DNA of 64,000 nucleotides, taken from the NCBI GenBank assembly GCA_964641125.1, contig CAZXMO010000009.1:1-64000 (forward strand), read 5' to 3'. The stretch is from JBKHAJ01 sp964641125. Lineage in GTDB: Bacteria; Spirochaetota; Spirochaetia; SPDA01; CAZSGZ01. Shown one piece after another: positions 61,462 to 64,000 of this stretch. How positions within the stretch are numbered: the stretch's first letter is position 1; the number at the start of each line of letters is the position of its first letter. The notes under the pieces were generated by a model, which saw only the letters and a list, made by a program, of their open reading frames with translations, ran no database searches and was not told where the DNA came from. The translations under genes were made by a program, and so were the position numbers.

Positions 61462-62547
61462 ATGCTGGGAAAGTGGGTAGTGATTATTATCGGATTCGCG
61501 TTTTTTATCTCCTGTTCCGCCGAAACGGATGTGTCGAGCGGAGCGACCTGGGAGGACGGTGCCGCCGAGGAGCCGCCTCTCGCAGTCGAGGTTCTCGAGG
61601 TATCCGAGGGAAGACTCATACCCTACGTAGAGGGGGCGGGGATAATTTCGGGGATTCGGGAGGCCTGGGTCATCAGCGAGACCCAGGGAATAATCGAAAC
61701 GGTCGACTTCGAGATAGGTGATGTCCTCGAAAAGGGGGATGTCCTCCTCGAGGTCGACGACGACATCCTTAGGCTGTCCATGGAGCAGGCCCGGCAGCAG
61801 TACGAAACGGCCCTCTTGGATCTCAATGCAGCCGAGACCTTCTACCGCCAGGGAAACGCCTCTCAGGCCGAATTGAACCGGGCAAGGAGCGCCGCCGCGG
61901 GGGCCAAGGCGGCCTTCGAGTCGGCGCAGAAGAAGTACGAAGACACCTCGGTAAAGGCCCCGATTTCCGGGGCGGTGGCATGGAAGTCAGGAACTGCCGC
62001 CCTGGGCAATTATATGTCTCCCTCGGTACAAGTCGCCCGCCTGGTCGACCTCTCCCGGATCAAGGTGGAGCTTTCCTTCGGAGAGCGGCAGATCGGTCTC
62101 ATAAGGGAGGGGGCGGAGGTGTCGATCTTCGTGGATTCCGTCTGCAAAGAAGGCCTGCTTACGGGCAGGGTGACCGCTGTTTCCGCGGGGAGCGATCTGT
62201 CCACAGGAAGCTATTCGGTAATCGTCGAGTCTGAAAACGACTGTGAGGGACCGATACGGGCGGGGATGAGCGCCCGGGTCCGTATTCCCGTCCGAGGCGG
62301 CGAGACCGGTATAATCGTGCCCGATTCGTCCGTGGTCGTTCGGGAGGGGAAGGAATACGTCTTCGTGGAGAAAGGGGGAAAGGCCGAACCTCATGAGATC
62401 GAGCGGGGGGAGACGGTCGGGAACCGTACCGAAGTCCTCTTAGGCGTAGAACTCGGCGACCGGCTCATCGTAAGCGGTCTCTCCGCGCTCAAGCCCGGGG
62501 CCCCTGTCCGGGGGACCCTGATCGGAAAGACGGGGGAGGTGTTATGA
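61462..62547 (+). CDS. RND efflux periplasmic adaptor (HlyD/MFP), lipoprotein
   Basis: 361 residues. Lipobox in FFISC near residue 19; then biotinyl-lipoyl-like, alpha-hairpin (about 95-170) and beta-barrel domains (EVLEVSEGRLIPYVEG, APISGAVAWKSG). Membrane fusion protein linking an RND pump to an outer-membrane channel. AAGGAGG precedes the ATG; the pump gene overlaps by 4 nt. Confidence 0.92.
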   Translation: MLGKWVVIIIGFAFFISCSAETDVSSGATWEDGAAEEPPLAVEVLEVSEGRLIPYVEGAGIISGIREAWVISETQGIIETVDFEIGDVLEKGDVLLEVDDDILRLSMEQARQQYETALLDLNAAETFYRQGNASQAELNRARSAAAGAKAAFESAQKKYEDTSVKAPISGAVAWKSGTAALGNYMSPSVQVARLVDLSRIKVELSFGERQIGLIREGAEVSIFVDSVCKEGLLTGRVTAVSAGSDLSTGSYSVIVESENDCEGPIRAGMSARVRIPVRGGETGIIVPDSSVVVREGKEYVFVEKGGKAEPHEIERGETVGNRTEVLLGVELGDRLIVSGLSALKPGAPVRGTLIGKTGEVL

Positions 62548-64000
62548 ACATCGGAAAGTTCTCGGTCCGGAACCCGGTCCTCGTCAATATCGCTATCGTA
62601 GCCATCCTCGTCCTCGGGGGTCTAAGCCTGGGCAGGCTCCCCCGGGAACAGTTTTCGGAGGTCCCCTTCTTCTGGGTCAATGTGATTGTGCCCTATCCCG
62701 GGGTGTCCGCCGAGGATATAGAACAGGCGGTGACCGTACCGGTGGAGAACGAGATGCAGGGTATCGACAGTCTGTCTCAGATCCAGTCGGTCACTTCCGA
62801 GGGACTCAGTGTCGTTCGGGTGGAATTCGAGGACGGGATTTCCAATGATGAGTTCGATCGTCTCTATCAGGATGTCCGTACCCGTTTCGCCCGGGTGGAG
62901 CTCCCCGAGGGGACCCTGCAGGCGGCGGTCGATGATTTTTCCTCCACCGATTTTCTTCCGGTCATCGAGGTTGTTGTCGCGGGGAGCACCGACTACTCCG
63001 TGATAGCCGAAGAGGCACGCCTTCTTTCCGACCGCCTCCGGCGGATAAGCCAGGTATCCGGGGTCGACGCGGTGGGACTTAAGGATAGGCAGGTCGTTAT
63101 CCGGGCGGACCGTAATAAGCTCGAATCGATAGGTCTGTCTATGAACGAGCTCATTCGGGCGGTAGGCTTGCGGAACGTCACCGTCCCGGGGGGAAGCCTC
63201 GGGACCGAGACCCGGGAGTATCTCCTCCGCACGGTGGGACGAATGGAAAGGACGGAAGATTTCGGGGACATCATCGTCAGGAGAGGGGAATCCGGGGTCG
63301 TCCATATAAGGGATATCGCGACCATCGAAGAAGCCTACGATCCCGCCGGGATCGATGCCCGCTTCAACGGTGAAGAGGCGATAGTACTCCGGATAAACAA
63401 GGTCCCCCGGGGCAATTCGGTGGGGGTCATCGAGGACGTCAAAGCCGAGGTGGCCCGGTACCTGGAAGCGGTGCCTCCCGGCGTCCGAGTAGAGCTTACT
63501 GGGGACTCCACCGTTCAGATCAGAGAGAGTATCCGGATCCTTTTGAATAACGCGATCTTCGGTCTTGCCCTCCTCACCCTTATCCTCTTCCTCTTTATCG
63601 GAATTCGAAACGCCTTGATGACCGCATTAGGTATTCCGGTGACCTTCGCGGTTACCTTCATCGTCCTCGAGGCCTTGGGTGAGACCTTCAATACAAATAC
63701 CCTCTTCGGGATGGTCCTGGTCCTAGGGCTCATCGTGGACCACGCAATCGTAATCAGTGAGAACAGCTTCCGCCTCCAGCAGGAGGGGATGAGCAGGAAA
63801 GAGGCCGCCGAGAAAGGGGTCAATCAGGTGGTGGGGCCGGTTGTGGCTGCCACCGCGACCACCATAGCCGCTTTTCTCCCTCTAATGATCCTTCCGGGGA
63901 CCATCGGAAAATTCTTAAGGGTCATACCCTTGACCGTGTCCATCGCTTTAGCGGCCTCCACCTTCGAATCGGTTGTCTTCCTCCCCGCCCATTTCGCTGA
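62544..64000 (+). CDS. RND efflux permease, N-terminal part (runs off the window)
   Basis: 485 codons are present. SVRNPVLVNIAIVAILVLGG is TM1; the porter domain follows, then TM2-5 with LGLIVDHAIVISEN, the RND motif in TM4. The usual DD/DN pair reads DH here (first Asp kept). ATGA overlap with the adaptor gene. The C-terminal half is outside the window. Export substrate unknown. Confidence 0.93.
   Translation, partial: MNIGKFSVRNPVLVNIAIVAILVLGGLSLGRLPREQFSEVPFFWVNVIVPYPGVSAEDIEQAVTVPVENEMQGIDSLSQIQSVTSEGLSVVRVEFEDGISNDEFDRLYQDVRTRFARVELPEGTLQAAVDDFSSTDFLPVIEVVVAGSTDYSVIAEEARLLSDRLRRISQVSGVDAVGLKDRQVVIRADRNKLESIGLSMNELIRAVGLRNVTVPGGSLGTETREYLLRTVGRMERTEDFGDIIVRRGESGVVHIRDIATIEEAYDPAGIDARFNGEEAIVLRINKVPRGNSVGVIEDVKAEVARYLEAVPPGVRVELTGDSTVQIRESIRILLNNAIFGLALLTLILFLFIGIRNALMTALGIPVTFAVTFIVLEALGETFNTNTLFGMVLVLGLIVDHAIVISENSFRLQQEGMSRKEAAEKGVNQVVGPVVAATATTIAAFLPLMILPGTIGKFLRVIPLTVSIALAASTFESVVFLPAHFA

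Overview
The window is a 64 kb piece of a GC-rich bacterial chromosome. It is most likely from a free-living member of the Spirochaetota. That placement is inference: it rests on the overall protein flavour (CHASE2 and soluble class III cyclases, FecR and NHL-type envelope proteins, a 410-residue PRPP synthetase) and on no rRNA or marker tree. Two 100-N gaps (45640-45739 and 59415-59514) are each flanked by an exact 55-bp duplication, so both look like scaffolding artefacts rather than missing DNA.

Layout. 1-8.5 kb: leuS (partial), an M29-type aminopeptidase, a histidine phosphatase, a CorC/HlyC membrane protein, a PrsW-like protease, beta-phosphoglucomutase, a chemoreceptor and a methyltransferase. 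8.5-14.1 kb: a 154-bp MITE, clpB, argH, prs. 14.1-22.7 kb: a YgjP-type metallopeptidase and a GlnE with added N-terminal ACT-like domains, a split UPF0016/GDT1 pair whose first half carries a ferritin-like tail, a REC-PAS-PAS protein and a class III cyclase. 22.7-27 kb: a compact operon with an ArsM-like methyltransferase, a 31-residue Cys-containing peptide, a hairpin attenuator, a radical SAM/SPASM enzyme, a thioredoxin-thioredoxin reductase fusion, a DUF1847 protein and a 53-residue protein. This is the best candidate for an undescribed (RiPP-like) system. 27-30 kb: pabB, pabC, a short-chain dehydrogenase and a secreted protein.

30-36 kb is a bacterial microcompartment (BMC) operon: a divergent DeoR regulator, two BMC-T, one BMC-H and three BMC-P shell genes, a CoA-acylating aldehyde dehydrogenase and a class II (fuculose/rhamnulose-phosphate type) aldolase with a C-terminal encapsulation-like helix. 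A second copy of the 154-bp MITE ends the region. 36-42.4 kb: a rhodanese, lpdA, an AAA ATPase with DUF4143, an amidohydrolase, and an amidohydrolase plus radical SAM pair behind a leader with a strong intrinsic terminator. 42.4-50 kb: sugar catabolism (isomerase-like TIM barrel, two zinc dehydrogenases, AlsE-like epimerase, second DeoR regulator, ribokinase-type kinase, FGGY kinase) that could feed the BMC aldolase. 50-64 kb: a PHP phosphoesterase, a nitrilase-family amidase, a class III aminotransferase, a CHASE2 adenylate cyclase divergent from a four-gene envelope operon, a CarH-like B12-binding regulator with an XRE rather than MerR DNA-binding domain, and the start of an RND efflux operon.

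A recurring trait is a promoter -10 box only 6-8 nt before the start codon with no Shine-Dalgarno sequence (leuS, aminopeptidase, prsW, methyltransferase, argH, glnE, SDR, ribokinase and others). This suggests many leaderless mRNAs. No rRNA, tRNA, CRISPR array or transposase gene was seen, and no gene-free stretch exceeds 240 bp.
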